Positions 9,231-17,613 of a stretch of 41,890 nucleotides of DNA are shown here, one piece after another. Source of the DNA: Bacteroidota bacterium (GTDB lineage Bacteria; Bacteroidota; Bacteroidia; Chitinophagales; Saprospiraceae); contig JAHEAR010000005.1 of assembly GCA_024642665.1 (NCBI GenBank), positions 109,329-151,218 on the forward strand. The letters run 5' to 3'. How positions within the stretch are numbered: the stretch's first letter is position 1; every line of letters starts with the position of its first letter. A model generated the notes under the pieces. The model was not told the origin of the DNA. It did no database searches and worked only from the letters and a program-made list of their open reading frames with translations. The translations under genes and the position numbers were made by a program.

Positions 9231-9787
9231 ACCCTCCCCGGGTTATCCTTTATAAAAGAACCCCAGCCTCCTTTTTTGGAAGAAACTGGTTTGCCGGCTT
9301 GATAGTGATGACACACGGCTACCGAGAGTGCATCAGTGGCATCCAGTTGGAATTTTCCTTGTTCGAGGATATTCAAGCGAACCAGCATATCTGCGACCTG
9401 TTCTTTGGTGGCATTGCCATTGCCGGTGACGGATTGTTTTACTTTTTTAGGAGAGTATTCTGTAATCGCTAAACCCATCGTCATACCGGCTGCCATGGCG
9501 ACTCCCTGTGCTCTTCCAAGCTTCAGCATAGACTGCACATTTTTTCCAAAAAACGGTGCTTCAATTGCCAGATCTTTTGGTAAATAGCGTTCGATGATCT
9601 CCTGAATTTCTAAAAATATTTCACGCAGCTTTTCCGTATGCTCTTTCCTGTCTTTCAGATGCAATACCCCAATTTCCAATACATCCACTTTTTCCCCATC
9701 CACCTCAATGACCGCAAACCCAAGCGCATTTGTCCCCGGATCAATTCCGAGAATTCTCTTTGACGCTTTTGAATTGGATGAAGACAT
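9224..9787 (-). CDS. ruvC: RuvC, crossover junction endodeoxyribonuclease
   Basis: RuvC cuts Holliday junctions as part of RuvABC. The four acidic catalytic residues are all visible: Asp16 in GIDPGT, Glu76 in AIEAPFF, and Asp149 and Asp152 in LDATDALSVAVCHH. The 187-residue length is normal. The start ATG gives a short leader before RILGIDPGT, as expected. The gene is alone, without ruvA or ruvB, and is bracketed by repeat patches: CACCACT units at its 3' end and GTGATAG-like units just upstream of its start (9797-9826). Confidence 0.96.
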   Translation of the reverse strand: MSSSNSKASKRILGIDPGTNALGFAVIEVDGEKVDVLEIGVLHLKDRKEHTEKLREIFLEIQEIIERYLPKDLAIEAPFFGKNVQSMLKLGRAQGVAMAAGMTMGLAITEYSPKKVKQSVTGNGNATKEQVADMLVRLNILEQGKFQLDATDALSVAVCHHYQAGKPVSSKKGGWGSFIKDNPGRVK

Positions 9788-9796
9788 GAAGGATTT

Positions 9797-9870
9797 AGTG
9801 ATAGGTGATAGAGTGATTGGGTGATTATTTTTAAAGGGTTATAAGGGTTAAGAAGGTTAAATGGTTATTA
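9797..9870. repeat. Degenerate 7-8 bp repeats upstream of ruvC
   Basis: First come GTGATAG-type units (9797-9826), then TTAAGGG/GGTTA octamer-like units (9831-9870). Both are imperfect. The first block is roughly the inverse of the CACCACT array at the other end of ruvC. Confidence 0.55.
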
Positions 9871-9920
9871 TAATACGATGCTTCAGCAGATTAAAAGTCT
9901 CGTGTCTTATTTCGTAATTC

Positions 9921-9936
9921 TCCCGATCGATCGGGA
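9921..9936. repeat. Perfect 16-bp palindrome TCCCGATCGATCGGGA
   Basis: An uninterrupted two-fold symmetric sequence sits between ruvC and the CNNM gene. It could be a protein-binding site or part of the repeat clutter here. There is no U-run, so it is not an obvious terminator. Confidence 0.6.
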
Positions 9937-9953
9937 TCGTAATTTTTAATTTG

Positions 9954-9981
9954 TCCCATGCCCCATGTCCCATGTCCCATG
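9954..9981 (-). repeat. Heptamer array (TCCCATG/CCCCATG) at the end of the CNNM gene
   Basis: Four units (TCCCATG, CCCCATG, TCCCATG, TCCCATG) end 2 bp before the stop codon of the minus-strand gene at 9984. In that gene's sense direction they read CATGGGA/CATGGGG, again G-rich. They are related to the array at 1-56. Confidence 0.85.
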
Positions 9982-9983
9982 CC

Positions 9984-11258
9984 TCAACCCTTTATTCTGG
10001 TCACCAAAACTTTATCAATAGCAGGCCCATCCATATCCAGGATTTCAAATTTAAAATTAGCCCATTGGATGATTTCAGATTGTTTTGGAATATGTCCCAG
10101 TTCGTACATGATTAAGCCACCCACAGTATTGAAGTCATAATGCTTTACATATTCTTCCAGACCAAATCGCATCAGAAAATCAGGTAGAGGATAGTGCCCA
10201 TCGACCAGCCATGAATTTTCATCGCGTTGTTGAAAGATGTACTCTTCACTATAGAAATCGGAGATATCGCCAACCAGCGCTTCAAGGATATCACTCATGG
10301 TGATGATGCCCTGGGTCGATCCATACTCATCGATGACTAATGCATAATGAATGTGTGATTTTTTAAAAGCCTCCAAAGCTTTGTAAGCGGAATCCCTTTC
10401 AGCAATATAGATGGGCTCCTTCATCACTTTATGTAAACTAAAATCATCATGCCCAATTTCTGAAAACAATTGTTTTAAACTAACGACCCCAACAATGTCC
10501 TGTTTTTCGTTGTCATAAATTGGATAATAATTATGGAGGTGATCAAACACTTTGAGCCGTATTTCATCCTTCGTAGATGAACGCTCAATGGTTGACATTT
10601 TTTTTCTGGAAGTCATCAGAGAACTTACACTGCGGTCTCCTACACTAAATACCCGGTTGACTATATTTTGTTCGATGGCCTGAATCTCCCCATCCTCCAT
10701 TCCTTCCTTGACGAAGGCTTTTATTTCTTCTTCTGTGACTCTGCTTTCCTTTGAGCGTTTGATATTGAGTATTTTTAATATCAGGTTAGTGGCAGCGGTC
10801 AACAACCAGATAAAAGGAGCGTTGATCGTAGCAATCACTTTCATTGGAAAGGCCATCATCCTTGAGATCGTTTCGGGGTAGGTGAGACCGATGCGCTTGG
10901 GCACCAACTCGCCGAGGACCAGCGAAAAGAAGGTAACAATAGTCAGGACGACAGCAACGGAGAGCGTAGAGGCATATTTTGCCAGAAAAGGAATCTGCTG
11001 TAGAATCGCTTCCATATCCTCAGATATCTTATCACCACTGAATACACCTGTCAATAACCCTATCAGGGTGATGCCGATTTGAACCGTGGAGAGCAGTCTG
11101 CTTGGTCTGGATTGGAGTTCGAGGGCTGTTTTTGCGCCTTTATTTCCCCGGTTGGCAGCACTTTCGAGTCTGCTTTTACGCGCGGAGATTAGGGCAATTT
11201 CTGACATAGAGAAGATGCCATTGATGAGTATAAGGATTAAAATAATGATGATCTCCAT
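9984..11258 (-). CDS. CNNM/CorC-HlyC-type integral membrane protein with CBS pair
   Basis: This 424-residue protein belongs to the DUF21-CBS-CorC_HlyC family (CNNM-like, often called hemolysin family protein), linked to divalent-cation or Mg2+ export. The N-terminal DUF21 region (about 1-190) has several hydrophobic helices and the typical SMSEIALISARKSRLE start and STVQIGITLIGLLTG stretch. A CBS-domain pair lies about 205-330, and a CorC_HlyC domain at the C-terminus includes SWLVDGHYPLPD. GldE of gliding bacteria is a relative, but nothing here proves that assignment. Its ATG is 183 bp from the divergent DUF3108 gene. Confidence 0.88.
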   Translation of the reverse strand: MEIIIILILILINGIFSMSEIALISARKSRLESAANRGNKGAKTALELQSRPSRLLSTVQIGITLIGLLTGVFSGDKISEDMEAILQQIPFLAKYASTLSVAVVLTIVTFFSLVLGELVPKRIGLTYPETISRMMAFPMKVIATINAPFIWLLTAATNLILKILNIKRSKESRVTEEEIKAFVKEGMEDGEIQAIEQNIVNRVFSVGDRSVSSLMTSRKKMSTIERSSTKDEIRLKVFDHLHNYYPIYDNEKQDIVGVVSLKQLFSEIGHDDFSLHKVMKEPIYIAERDSAYKALEAFKKSHIHYALVIDEYGSTQGIITMSDILEALVGDISDFYSEEYIFQQRDENSWLVDGHYPLPDFLMRFGLEEYVKHYDFNTVGGLIMYELGHIPKQSEIIQWANFKFEILDMDGPAIDKVLVTRIKG

Positions 11259-11441
11259 AGAAGATTGGACAGGATTCGCTTTGATTCAGAACGTAAAGAT
11301 TGAAAGAATTTTGGCAATGCAACGCTGGCTTGCCTCATTAAGGCTGGTTGGGGGTATGTGCCAAAAGGTTAAAAACATTATAAAAATCTGCTATTAAAGA
11401 CTTCTGATGTAACACTTTACCCCTAATTTCGTTTAATAACT

Positions 11442-12257
11442 ATGTTAAAGGTATCACTCATACTGACTTCCTTGCTGTGGTTTTCACGTCCTGCACCGGT
11501 GGCAGATGTGGTGCCTAATAACTTTTGTGATACTGAAAACTTTTGCTGGCAGGGTGGCGAGGAAGTGACGTATACACTTTATTACCAGTTGGAATTTATT
11601 TGGATTCCCGCCGGGAGAGCTACGTTTAAAGTGGATGATCTGGGGGATCGGTATCATATTACGGTTGTCGGAAAGACCATCAGTGCTTTTGAATGGTTTT
11701 ATGAGGTCAATGATTACTATGAAAGTGTCATTGACAAAAAGACCCTACTCCCGATATCTTTTTCACGGGATATTCAGGAAGGTAAATACCAATGGTGGGA
11801 CAAATTCAACTTTGACCAGGAGAATAATAAAGTGCATGCTACCAAAGGATGGCCGGATAAGCCTTCGAAAGAATATACCGAAGAACTTTCCACCTGTATG
11901 CATGATCTGATTTCGATTGTTTACAATGTGCGTAATCTGGATTTCAATCAATATCATTCCGGAGATCAATTTGGTGTAAAAGTTTTTGTAGAAGAAGAAT
12001 ATCCACTTCAGGTGGAAATTGCGGAGAAAGATGTGGTCACCAAGATTTATAAAATGGGTAAGCATAAAACAAACATCATCCGACCTCAGATGGTGTCAGG
12101 TCATTTCTTTGATGATGACACACGCATGGATGTTTATTTGTCAGCCGATCGCAACCATCTTCCGCTGATGATTGAGAGTCCTGTCTCTGTAGGCAAGGTC
12201 AAAGCAGTGCTGACAGATTACAAAGGGTTAAAATATCCATTAGCCAGCGCGGAGTAA
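11442..12257 (+). CDS. DUF3108 domain protein, exported
   Basis: The 271-residue protein has an N-terminal signal-like hydrophobic stretch (about 1-18), then a beta-rich domain with GGEEVTYTLYYQLEFIW, VNDYYESVIDKKTLLP and YQWWDKFNFD segments that match the DUF3108 family. Members are predicted periplasmic or outer-membrane-facing beta proteins of unknown function. The gene is monocistronic, between the divergent CNNM gene and the first peptide transporter. Confidence 0.8.
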   Translation: MLKVSLILTSLLWFSRPAPVADVVPNNFCDTENFCWQGGEEVTYTLYYQLEFIWIPAGRATFKVDDLGDRYHITVVGKTISAFEWFYEVNDYYESVIDKKTLLPISFSRDIQEGKYQWWDKFNFDQENNKVHATKGWPDKPSKEYTEELSTCMHDLISIVYNVRNLDFNQYHSGDQFGVKVFVEEEYPLQVEIAEKDVVTKIYKMGKHKTNIIRPQMVSGHFFDDDTRMDVYLSADRNHLPLMIESPVSVGKVKAVLTDYKGLKYPLASAE

Positions 12258-12543
12258 AATCCTATTTATACTTTTTTTATTGTATTTACAATTTGCTTTC
12301 CTGGAGGCGAGTCAATCAGTTGGTGACAATCAGTTGATTAAATGACCAATCCTTAGAAATACAAGGCTGCAGAAAAGATATTATGCCCCAGTTTTTGAAC
12401 CCTCTTCCGGCCATTGAAAAGCATAATGTATTATGGAAATCAGTGTAGGTTTTCCCTTCAATAAGAGAAAACTCAAACTTTTCATTATTTTGGCTCGCCT
12501 TCAACTTTTAGGATATTTTGATTCACGCCATAAATAGCAATAC

Positions 12544-14019
12544 ATGAAGAGTTTTTTTGGGCATCCACCGGGACTAGCCACTTTGTTTTTTACAGAAATG
12601 TGGGAACGTTTTTCTTACTACGGAGGAAGAGCGATGTTGATACTGTATATGACCGCTGCGGTCGTTAGTGATAATCCCGGACTAGGACTTACAGTCGTTG
12701 AAGCAGGTGCCTTGTATGGCTTGTATACCGCTGTGGTGTATATGACCAACCTTCCGGGTGGCTGGATCGCCGATAAATTTATCGGTGCCCGAAATGCTGT
12801 TTTCTACGGTGGGGTGATTATAGCCTTAGGGAATCTTTGCCTGGCAGCACCTTTTGGTTTACCGAGTTTTTATTCCGGCCTTGGCTTGATTGCTATTGGT
12901 ACCGGTCTCTTAAAGCCAAACGTAAGTACCATGGTGGGTTCTTTATATGGCCAGGGAGATGCAAGAAGAGACTCAGCATTCTCTATTTTCTATATGGGTA
13001 TAAATCTGGGTGCTTTCCTGGCTCCGCTTATCGCCGGATATTTTGGACAGAATGTCAACTGGCGGTCCGGTTTTCTGGTAGTAGCCATTGGAATGACGCT
13101 GGGACTTATTCAATATAAAATAGGAGCAAAGCATTTAGGGGATGCCGGAAAATTAGAAAAGAGCGCGGACCCTGAAGTGCATGCCAAACAAAAGAAATCA
13201 CTGCAGAACGGAATGCTTGGCCTGTTGGCCGGAGTTGTCATCTTACTGGCAGTACATTTTACCGGCATCATGCCTTTAACGGTGGTTAGTGTATCTGATT
13301 TAGTGGGAATTCTGTTATTGATCGTTCCGGTTGTATACTTCGGATTCCTCTTTACCAAAGGAGGATTTGATGATGCTGAAAAGAAAAGAATTGTTGCCAT
13401 TATTATTTTTTATCTCGCCGCTGCGCTATTCTGGTCCGCTTTCGAACAGGCAGGATCTACCCTGACGTTATTTGCTGACAGAAATACTAATAATAGCTTT
13501 TTAGGTCATAGCTTTCCATCTACCTGGTGGCAAAGTATTAATGCTCTTTTCATCATTGGCTTATCAGGTGTCTTTGCGTGGTTATGGCTCAAACTCCATA
13601 GCATGAAGATGGAGCCATCCACGCCAATGAAATTTGTGATCGGACTACTCCTTGTTGGGGTTGGTTTTCTGATCCTTGTTCCGGCAGCCATTTTGATTGA
13701 AAAAACAGGCAATCGGGTAGGTATTCATTGGTTGTTGATGTTGTATTTTATTCATACAGTCGGCGAACTATTCCTATCACCTGTTGGTCTCAGTGCGATG
13801 ACGAAACTCGCACCAACCCGTATCGTCGGACAGATGATGGGTATTTGGTTTCTGGGAGCAGCAACCGGTAATTTTATCGGTGGGCGTGTCGGTGGCATGT
13901 TTGAATCTTTTCCATTGAAAAATATCTTTTTAGCCATTTTCATTTTCAGTCTGGTCGCCTCATTAATTATGTTCTTACTGGTGCCATGGATGAAACGACT
14001 GATGGGCGAAGTAAAATAG
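12544..14019 (+). CDS. POT/PTR2-family proton-coupled peptide transporter (first copy)
   Basis: This is a proton-dependent di- or tripeptide importer of the major facilitator superfamily, with about 12-14 membrane helices in 491 residues. The family signature ExxER followed by an aromatic pair is in helix 1 (FTEMWERFSYYG), and the second signature region (GIGTGLLKPNVSTMVG-type) and the C-terminal LSPVGLSAMTKLAP motif are present. It ends with a short basic tail (MKRLMGEVK). A second transporter of the same family follows 151 bp downstream, so they are probably a tandem duplication with diverged substrate range. Confidence 0.93.
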   Translation: MKSFFGHPPGLATLFFTEMWERFSYYGGRAMLILYMTAAVVSDNPGLGLTVVEAGALYGLYTAVVYMTNLPGGWIADKFIGARNAVFYGGVIIALGNLCLAAPFGLPSFYSGLGLIAIGTGLLKPNVSTMVGSLYGQGDARRDSAFSIFYMGINLGAFLAPLIAGYFGQNVNWRSGFLVVAIGMTLGLIQYKIGAKHLGDAGKLEKSADPEVHAKQKKSLQNGMLGLLAGVVILLAVHFTGIMPLTVVSVSDLVGILLLIVPVVYFGFLFTKGGFDDAEKKRIVAIIIFYLAAALFWSAFEQAGSTLTLFADRNTNNSFLGHSFPSTWWQSINALFIIGLSGVFAWLWLKLHSMKMEPSTPMKFVIGLLLVGVGFLILVPAAILIEKTGNRVGIHWLLMLYFIHTVGELFLSPVGLSAMTKLAPTRIVGQMMGIWFLGAATGNFIGGRVGGMFESFPLKNIFLAIFIFSLVASLIMFLLVPWMKRLMGEVK

Positions 14020-14170
14020 ATATCCTTCAGCCGTGCGTTTTTATGATGGATCAACCGATTGCCTTGCATTCACGATCTAGGTTATTTTTATTTTGATAAA
14101 TGAGCTTTGTGAAAGGGTTAGAAAATTGGTTGATCATTTAAGTATCACCCGTTAAAAAAAATGAATTGAT

Positions 14171-15676
14171 ATGAGTCAAAACCAATCAAATGTAGCAGCA
14201 GAATATACGCTGGAGAGCATTCAGAATTTTGAAGGGAAGTACCCAAGGCAGCTCTGGTCCTTGTTTTCCATTGAAATGTGGGAAAGGTTTTGCTTCTATG
14301 GAATGCGGGGAATGCTTACCGTGTTTATGGTGGAAAAGCTGATGCTGGCTGATGGTGCAGCTAATCTTCAATACGGAGCGATACAAGCCTTTATTTACAT
14401 CTTCACGTTTGTAGGTGGTTTTTTTGCGGACAAAATTCTTGGTTTCAGAAAGTCTCTCTTTTGGGGAGGCGCTATGATGGCGGTTGGTGGATTTTTTATA
14501 GCGACATCCCCGGCTGAGTTCTTTTATATAGGAACCTGTTTTACCATTATTGGCACAGGCTTTTTCAAGCCTAATATTTCCACGATGGTGGGAGGCTTGT
14601 ATAAAGAAGGAGATACGCGACGCGAAGCAGGTTTTAGTTTATTCTATTCCGGTATTAATCTTGGCGCTCTGCTTGGGGGTATTCTGATGATATGGGTTGG
14701 AAAATACTATTCCTGGAACCTTGCATTTGCTTTGGTAGGTGTGGCTATGTGTATTAGTATTGTCGTCTTGTTTTTTACGCAAAAAACTATGGGGCCAATA
14801 GGCTTGTCCCCACTTCATCCATCGATGCCAAAAAACAAGAAGCGATTGTATGAACTCCTTACCTATGGTGGTTCACTGGCGATGATTCCATTACTGTATT
14901 TATTGATACAGAACATGCGGAACACGGATATATTTATGCTCATCGCCGGACCGGTGACACTCTTATATGTGTTTTATGAAATGAGACACCATACGTGGGA
15001 TGAAAATAAGAAGTTGATCGCGGCACTTATTTTTATTTTATTCTCGGTTTTGTTTTGGGCTTTCTTTGAGCAGAGTGGCGGGTCGCTGAGTTTGTTTGCG
15101 TTGAATAATGTAAAGCACGATTTATTGGGTGCTAATATCGATCCAAATATTGTCAATAACTCCTCCAATTCGCTTTTTGTGATTGTCTTTGCGCCATTGA
15201 TTGGATTGCTATGGATTTGGTTGAGCAAGCGCAAAGTGGAGCCGAACTCAGCTATCAAATTTGGACTTGGTTTCCTGTTTCTGGCCGCCGGATTTTATGT
15301 GTTTTATTCCATGGTTAGTTTCGCCAATGCACAAGGGCTGTCTTCTTTAGAAATATTTACGTTTGCGTATTTAATCATCACCTTTGGAGAGCTATGCCTT
15401 TCCCCGATCGGACTATCACTGATGACTAAACTGGCACCCAGTCGCATGCAGGGTCTTATGATGGGTATGTGGTTTCTCGCCAGTGGCTATGGGCAGTATG
15501 TTGCTGGACTCTTAGGCAAAGGAATGTCAGTCCCTGATGCAGATGCAACAGCAGTAGAAAAACTCATTTCATTTACAAATGGATATCATCAGCTGGCCAT
15601 TTATGCAGTGATCGCAGGGGTTGTGCTGATCCTCATTTCGCCATTGATTAAGAAACTGATGGGGAATGTTACGTAA
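14171..15676 (+). CDS. POT/PTR2-family proton-coupled peptide transporter (second copy)
   Basis: This 501-residue protein is the paralog of the gene just upstream. Helix 1 keeps the proton-coupling ExxER motif (IEMWERFCFYG), later helices keep GTGFFKPNISTMVGG and LSPIGLSLMTKLAPSRMQGLMMG, and the tail is KKLMGNVT. It differs from copy one by a longer hydrophilic N-terminus (about 30 residues) and by insertions in the last periplasmic loop. A degenerate heptamer array begins 3 bp after the stop. Confidence 0.93.
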   Translation: MSQNQSNVAAEYTLESIQNFEGKYPRQLWSLFSIEMWERFCFYGMRGMLTVFMVEKLMLADGAANLQYGAIQAFIYIFTFVGGFFADKILGFRKSLFWGGAMMAVGGFFIATSPAEFFYIGTCFTIIGTGFFKPNISTMVGGLYKEGDTRREAGFSLFYSGINLGALLGGILMIWVGKYYSWNLAFALVGVAMCISIVVLFFTQKTMGPIGLSPLHPSMPKNKKRLYELLTYGGSLAMIPLLYLLIQNMRNTDIFMLIAGPVTLLYVFYEMRHHTWDENKKLIAALIFILFSVLFWAFFEQSGGSLSLFALNNVKHDLLGANIDPNIVNNSSNSLFVIVFAPLIGLLWIWLSKRKVEPNSAIKFGLGFLFLAAGFYVFYSMVSFANAQGLSSLEIFTFAYLIITFGELCLSPIGLSLMTKLAPSRMQGLMMGMWFLASGYGQYVAGLLGKGMSVPDADATAVEKLISFTNGYHQLAIYAVIAGVVLILISPLIKKLMGNVT

Positions 15677-15679
15677 GTT

Positions 15680-15721
15680 GTGAGTAGTCAGTGGTGAATG
15701 GTCAGTAGTGAATTGAGTGGT
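15680..15721 (+). repeat. Degenerate heptamer array (GTCAGTG/GTGAATG)
   Basis: Six 7-bp units: GTGAGTA, GTCAGTG, GTGAATG, GTCAGTA, GTGAATT, GAGTGGT. The unit GTCAGTG is the exact reverse complement of CACTGAC, the unit of the perfect array at 16184-16281. The four-helix-bundle gene lies between these two inverted arrays. Confidence 0.8.
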
Positions 15722-15727
15722 TGAGTT

Positions 15728-16105
15728 TTAGGGGGGAGTAGTGAGGAGGTTGAATTTCCCAATCAAGCCGGATAAAAGTTTAAAGGTTTTGACAATCATT
15801 TCGCCAATGATTTCTATTTGATCTTTCTTTAGAAATTGTAATCCAACAGCAATATCTAATGCAGAATCTATTTCTATGAGAGAACCTCTGGCCATCTCAA
15901 AATAGCGTTTGCGTTCCTTGTTTGATCTTCTTGAACATCCTTCAGCAATGTTTAAATAGACAGATAAGGAAGCCCTTTGAATTTGGCTGATTAAATTATA
16001 TCTTTCGGAGTCAGGTAATAATTTAGTGATTGTATATGCCTCAATTGACAGGGCATATGATTGCTTATACACCTCAAGCCTGGTGTGCGCTAAATAAAGG
16101 AACAT
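15728..16105 (-). CDS. Four-helix-bundle protein of the S23/IVP family
   Basis: The 125-residue product matches the TIGR02436/PF05635 pattern: L.VYKQSYALSIEAY near the start, LISQIQRASLSVYLNIAEGCSR in the middle (the family hallmark IP/YLNIAEG) and a final helical pair. Relatives are encoded in intervening sequences of 23S rRNA genes and in diversity-generating retroelements (Avd), where they bind nucleic acid; many stand-alone copies have no known role. Here there is no rRNA and no reverse transcriptase. I chose the ATG at 16105 over a TTG five codons upstream. It is the only intact one of three family members in the window and is flanked by inverted heptamer arrays. Confidence 0.88.
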   Translation of the reverse strand: MFLYLAHTRLEVYKQSYALSIEAYTITKLLPDSERYNLISQIQRASLSVYLNIAEGCSRRSNKERKRYFEMARGSLIEIDSALDIAVGLQFLKKDQIEIIGEMIVKTFKLLSGLIGKFNLLTTPP

Positions 16106-16183
16106 AATTTTCCGATTCAACTAAAGAAAGAAAATAAATTTATTCCCTTTCCAGGTAAAAGTCAAGTATTATTTATTTTTTTA

Positions 16184-16281
16184 CACTGACCACTGACCAC
16201 TGACCACTGACCACTGACCACTGACCACTGACCACTGACCACTGACCACTGACCACTGACCACTGACCACTGACCACTGAC
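16184..16281. repeat. Perfect 14-copy heptamer array (CACTGAC)n
   Basis: Fourteen identical, uninterrupted copies of the 7-mer CACTGAC fill exactly 98 bp between the divergent four-helix-bundle gene and the M42 peptidase gene. The absence of any mismatch suggests recent expansion or active homogenisation. It lies only 26 bp before the M42 start, so a length change could affect transcription or translation of that operon. Confidence 0.97.
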
Positions 16282-16307
16282 TCCTTCTGAATCCTTACCT
16301 TTACCCT

Positions 16308-17354
16308 ATGATAGATTTTGAGTTATTAAAACGCATCTCTGAGACCCCCGGGGCCCCCGGTTTTGAATCCCAAATCCGCAATCTGATCAAAGAAGAGATC
16401 AAAGATCTGGTGGATGATATGTATGTGGATCCTATGGGATCCCTCATCGGTGTGATCAAGGGACTTGAGCCTAAACGGGTCATGGTTGCGGCCCACATGG
16501 ATGAGATCAGTTTTATGGTGACCCACATTGATGACGAAGGTTTTATTCGTTTCCATCCGTTGGGTGGTTTCGACCCCAAGACCTTGACAGCGCAACGTGT
16601 GATCGTCCATGGGAGAGAAGATATCATGGGGGTTATGGGCAGTAAGCCTGTTCACCTGATGACACCGGAAGAGAAAGGGAAGAATGTGCAATTGAAAGAC
16701 TATTTTATCGATACCGGGATGCCGGCGAATCGTGTAAAAGAGTTGGTAGAAGTAGGGGATCCTGTCACACGTGAGCGTGATCTCATCATGATGGGCGAAT
16801 GCATCAATGGAAAATCACTGGATAATCGTGTGTCGGTTTATATTCTGATCGAAGTGCTAAAGACACTTAGAGCTAAACAATTACCCTATGATTTTTTTGC
16901 TGTCTTTACGGTTCAGGAAGAAGTTGGGCTGAGAGGTGCCTTTAGTGCAGCCGGCCATATAGATCCGGATTTTGGAATTGGACTTGATGTGACCATAGCC
17001 TTCGATACACCGGGCGCAATGCCACACGAAATGGTGACTCGTCTGGGCAAGGGAGCGGCCATAAAAATTCTGGATGGATCTGTCATCTGTGATACACGTA
17101 TGACTTCATTTATGAAAGCGGTAGCTACCAGAAATTCCATTACCCATCAATTGGAAATATTGCCAGCCGGAGGGACAGACACAGGAGCCTTGCAGCGGCA
17201 AGGCGCTAAAGGATCCATTGCAGGTGCTATCTCCATTCCGTTAAGGCATGTTCATCAAAGTATTGAAATGGCGAATATGCAGGATATTCGATCGACGATC
17301 GATTTACTGGCAGCAACGATCACTGAAATTGATAGAGGAAACTGGGAATTGTAA
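16308..17354 (+). CDS. M42-family metallo-aminopeptidase
   Basis: This 348-residue cytoplasmic aminopeptidase (glutamyl-aminopeptidase/TET type) uses two metal ions. Ligands and catalytic residues are visible: His63 and Asp65 in AAHMDEI, Asp172 in SLDNRVS, the Glu204-Glu205 pair in QEEVGLRGA, Asp227 in [12 protein letters not shown], and a C-terminal His in [10 protein letters not shown]. The N-terminal ETPGAPGFE is typical. It starts 26 bp after the perfect heptamer array and is followed 1 bp later by the pterin dehydratase gene, so it heads a tight three-gene operon. Confidence 0.93.
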   Translation: MIDFELLKRISETPGAPGFESQIRNLIKEEIKDLVDDMYVDPMGSLIGVIKGLEPKRVMVAAHMDEISFMVTHIDDEGFIRFHPLGGFDPKTLTAQRVIVHGREDIMGVMGSKPVHLMTPEEKGKNVQLKDYFIDTGMPANRVKELVEVGDPVTRERDLIMMGECINGKSLDNRVSVYILIEVLKTLRAKQLPYDFFAVFTVQEEVGLRGAFSAAGHIDPDFGIGLDVTIAFDTPGAMPHEMVTRLGKGAAIKILDGSVICDTRMTSFMKAVATRNSITHQLEILPAGGTDTGALQRQGAKGSIAGAISIPLRHVHQSIEMANMQDIRSTIDLLAATITEIDRGNWEL

Positions 17355-17355
17355 T

Positions 17356-17613
17356 ATGATACACTGGATAGAAAAAGATAATAAACTCATCGGTGAGTTT
17401 CTCTTCAAAGATTTTTCTCAGGCATGGGCCTTCATGTCAGAGGTAGCTATGTTAGCTGAAAAGCAAAATCATCATCCGGAATGGACTAATATATGGAATA
17501 GTGTCCGGATCAAGTTGAGCACACATGATGCCGGCAATATGGTAACGGACAAAGATCGGAAGCTGGCCGAAAGTATCAATAGGGTTTTTGACCGCTACCA
17601 AGATTATACCTGA
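17356..17613 (+). CDS. 4a-hydroxytetrahydrobiopterin dehydratase (PCD/DCoH)
   Basis: This 85-residue enzyme dehydrates 4a-carbinolamine to recycle the pterin cofactor of aromatic amino-acid hydroxylases. The signature NHHPEWTN (His39-His40-Pro41) and the second histidine motif [10 protein letters not shown] (His57-Asp58) are both intact. The ATG follows the M42 stop after 1 bp, and its own stop overlaps the start of the aminotransferase as TGATG. No phenylalanine hydroxylase is in the window, so the physiological partner is not shown; a molybdopterin-linked role is also possible. Confidence 0.92.
   Translation: MIHWIEKDNKLIGEFLFKDFSQAWAFMSEVAMLAEKQNHHPEWTNIWNSVRIKLSTHDAGNMVTDKDRKLAESINRVFDRYQDYT

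Noticed and set aside
9831-9870. TTAAGGG/GGTTA units upstream of ruvC as a telomere-like or origin repeat
   Set aside because: Only a few degenerate units, similar to octamer arrays elsewhere in this window; no DnaA-box cluster.
12316-12504. 62-codon minus frame before the first POT gene
   Set aside because: No recognisable motif; it occupies the 5' region of the transporter and looks like a chance frame.
15728-16105. Four-helix-bundle gene as an Avd of a diversity-generating retroelement or a 23S rRNA intervening sequence
   Set aside because: There is no reverse transcriptase, no template/variable repeat pair and no rRNA in the window; only the protein family is shared.
16184-16281. Perfect 7-bp array as a CRISPR
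   Set aside because: Units are contiguous, with no spacers, and no cas gene is nearby.
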